Source: Lachnospiraceae bacterium UBA4348 (GTDB lineage Bacteria; Bacillota; Clostridia; Lachnospirales; Lachnospiraceae). Taken from it: a stretch of DNA of 7,409 nt. Position 1 is the first letter of the stretch, and every line of letters begins with the position of its first letter. Of the stretch, positions 6,528-7,409 are shown piece after piece. Location: NCBI GenBank assembly GCA_002394165.1, contig DGTA01000024.1, positions 1 to 7,409 on the forward strand, given 5' to 3'. Position numbers and translations under genes: made by a program. A model generated the notes under the pieces. That model saw nothing but the letters and a program-made list of their open reading frames with translations, ran no database searches and was not told the origin of the DNA.

Positions 6528-7325
6528 TCAGGAACAGTAGGTTCTGATGGCATCGCCGATCACTGTGAGATTGATCGGCAGATAAGACGTTTCCATTGTA
6601 ATGATCAGGCGAATACCCGGATAGATCCCGCACTTTTCATACAGTCTGATCTTCTGAAGTGCCTTATGACAGTATTCCGGATCATCCATCATGCCAAAAT
6701 GTTCCCAGTAAACGATCTCCCTGTCGCTGCTGCGCAGAACAGTAAAATCAGGATGAACGACAGCATTCCCCAGACGGAGCGGACATTCGTATCTGTACGG
6801 AATATTTGCCTTCGAAAGAGCATCCGCGATCATTACCTCAGATTTCGATCTCACCCGTTCTCCCTTTCCGGTGTAATGTTCAGCCGTGTCCTCAGAAAAG
6901 GTCTTGTGTCTGTATTCTTCTTCCTGCCATCTGCGGGCGTACTCTTCGTCTGATATTTCCGCTGGTTCTATATGCTCTCTCCTCACCTCATGTAATGATG
7001 CATAGATCGACTTCAGACTCTGAGGATCATACTCTCTCAAAAAACGGTCAATTGCTGTCACCTGCCTGGCAGCTGCACTCCTGATCTGTTCGTCATATCT
7101 TTTCTGGATCAGCTTAACTGCCTTTGCAAATTGAGAAGTGGGCATATAGGTGCCGCTTTTGTCTTGCCCGGACTCTCTTAAATAAAACTGATATCCTTTT
7201 CCATGTCTTACAATGCGCACATAGCCATCCGGAGCCTTAGCAAGCCTTTTGTTCGCAGCCTGCATCGCTTCCGACAACTTGTCCCTGTCCTTTTTCAAAA
7301 CTTCAATGATTTCGGATCTTTTCAA
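6528..7325 (-). CDS. Protein with a PD-(D/E)XK nuclease-like C-terminal domain, function unknown
   Basis: A 265-residue protein with no signal peptide or membrane segment. The N-terminal half is helical and charged (about 1-30 and 65-140), flanking a strand-rich patch GYVRIVRHGKGYQFYLRE (34-51). The C-terminal part resembles the core of restriction-endonuclease-like folds: RSKSE (E163), then PYRYE, HPDF (D193) and YWEHFG (E208), spaced as in PD-(D/E)XK proteins. The usual lysine two residues after the last acid is replaced by F210, so either another residue serves or the site is divergent. My recollection is that proteins with RSKSE...HPDF...WEHFGMMD recur in gut Clostridia and are usually unnamed; a nuclease role is inference. 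The start is TTG with a perfect AAGGAGGT seven bases upstream. The frame stays open upstream to the window edge but contains no ATG, GTG or TTG. The DNA is more AT-rich than the era region. The stop is TGA. Confidence 0.75.
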   Translation of the reverse strand: MKRSEIIEVLKKDRDKLSEAMQAANKRLAKAPDGYVRIVRHGKGYQFYLRESGQDKSGTYMPTSQFAKAVKLIQKRYDEQIRSAAARQVTAIDRFLREYDPQSLKSIYASLHEVRREHIEPAEISDEEYARRWQEEEYRHKTFSEDTAEHYTGKGERVRSKSEVMIADALSKANIPYRYECPLRLGNAVVHPDFTVLRSSDREIVYWEHFGMMDDPEYCHKALQKIRLYEKCGIYPGIRLIITMETSYLPINLTVIGDAIRTYCS

Positions 7326-7332
7326 ACAGTGT

Positions 7333-7340
7333 ACCTCCTT
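7333..7340 (-). promoter_or_regulatory. Ribosome binding site deciding a TTG start
   Basis: AAGGAGGT on the minus strand is a full-length match to the anti-Shine-Dalgarno sequence and lies seven bases before the TTG at 7325. It is the best reason to accept this rare start codon, since the frame is open further upstream without any standard start. Confidence 0.8.
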
Positions 7341-7342
7341 AA

Positions 7343-7358
7343 TTAGTTTTGTTAGTTT
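7343..7358. repeat. Two short direct repeats next to the ribosome binding site
   Basis: TTAGTTT occurs at 7343-7349 and again at 7352-7358, a nine-base period, followed by the palindrome GTTTAAAC at 7355-7362. Together they cover the AT-rich leader just upstream of AAGGAGGT. They could form a small operator, but units of seven bases can arise by chance in AT-rich DNA. Confidence 0.25.
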
Positions 7359-7409
7359 AAACCGGTCTGGCGAAGGGATTATGACTTTTGCCTTTGGTAG
7401 ATGCCCGCT

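Noticed and set aside
1..7409. CRISPR array, tRNA, rRNA, insertion sequence or attachment site
   Set aside because: No regularly spaced repeats, no transposase frame, no paired terminal inverted repeats and no cloverleaf or rRNA-like stretch were seen.

Overview
The window reads as a stretch of a Gram-positive, low-redundancy Firmicutes chromosome, most likely Clostridia and plausibly Lachnospiraceae. That placement is inferred from the gene order (M16C peptidase, era, recO, small lipoprotein, single-chain glycyl-tRNA synthetase), from strong AGGAGG-type ribosome binding sites and from a lipobox signal peptide. All recognisable genes lie on the minus strand, so transcription runs from high to low coordinates.

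Region by region, in transcription order. 7409-7326 is a short leader that ends in a perfect AAGGAGGT ribosome binding site. 7325-6528 is a TTG-started protein with a PD-(D/E)XK nuclease-like C-terminal half; it looks accessory and is more AT-rich than most of the window. 6527-6416 is an intergenic gap with a weak promoter candidate. 6415-3467 is a large M16C (PreP/Cym1-like) zinc metallopeptidase that would be 982 residues long, but it is cut into a 596-codon and a 383-codon piece by a single in-frame TAG at 4627-4625. era (3465-2554) starts one base after the peptidase stop, and recO (2554-1874) overlaps the era stop by one base. A near-consensus promoter (TTGAAA, 17 bp, TATAAT) sits on the end of recO and drives a lipoprotein gene (1823-1185). 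glyS follows 18 bases later (1166 to the left edge) and lacks its last part.

The genes form two transcription units. The first is peptidase-era-recO, coupling a peptide-degrading enzyme to ribosome assembly (Era) and recombinational repair (RecO). The second is lipoprotein-glyS. The main points of interest are the clean in-frame amber codon in an otherwise intact peptidase directly upstream of the normally essential era, a RecO without the usual four-cysteine zinc module, the promoter inside recO, and the nuclease-like protein next to this housekeeping cluster. I see no CRISPR array, tRNA, rRNA, insertion sequence or riboswitch.
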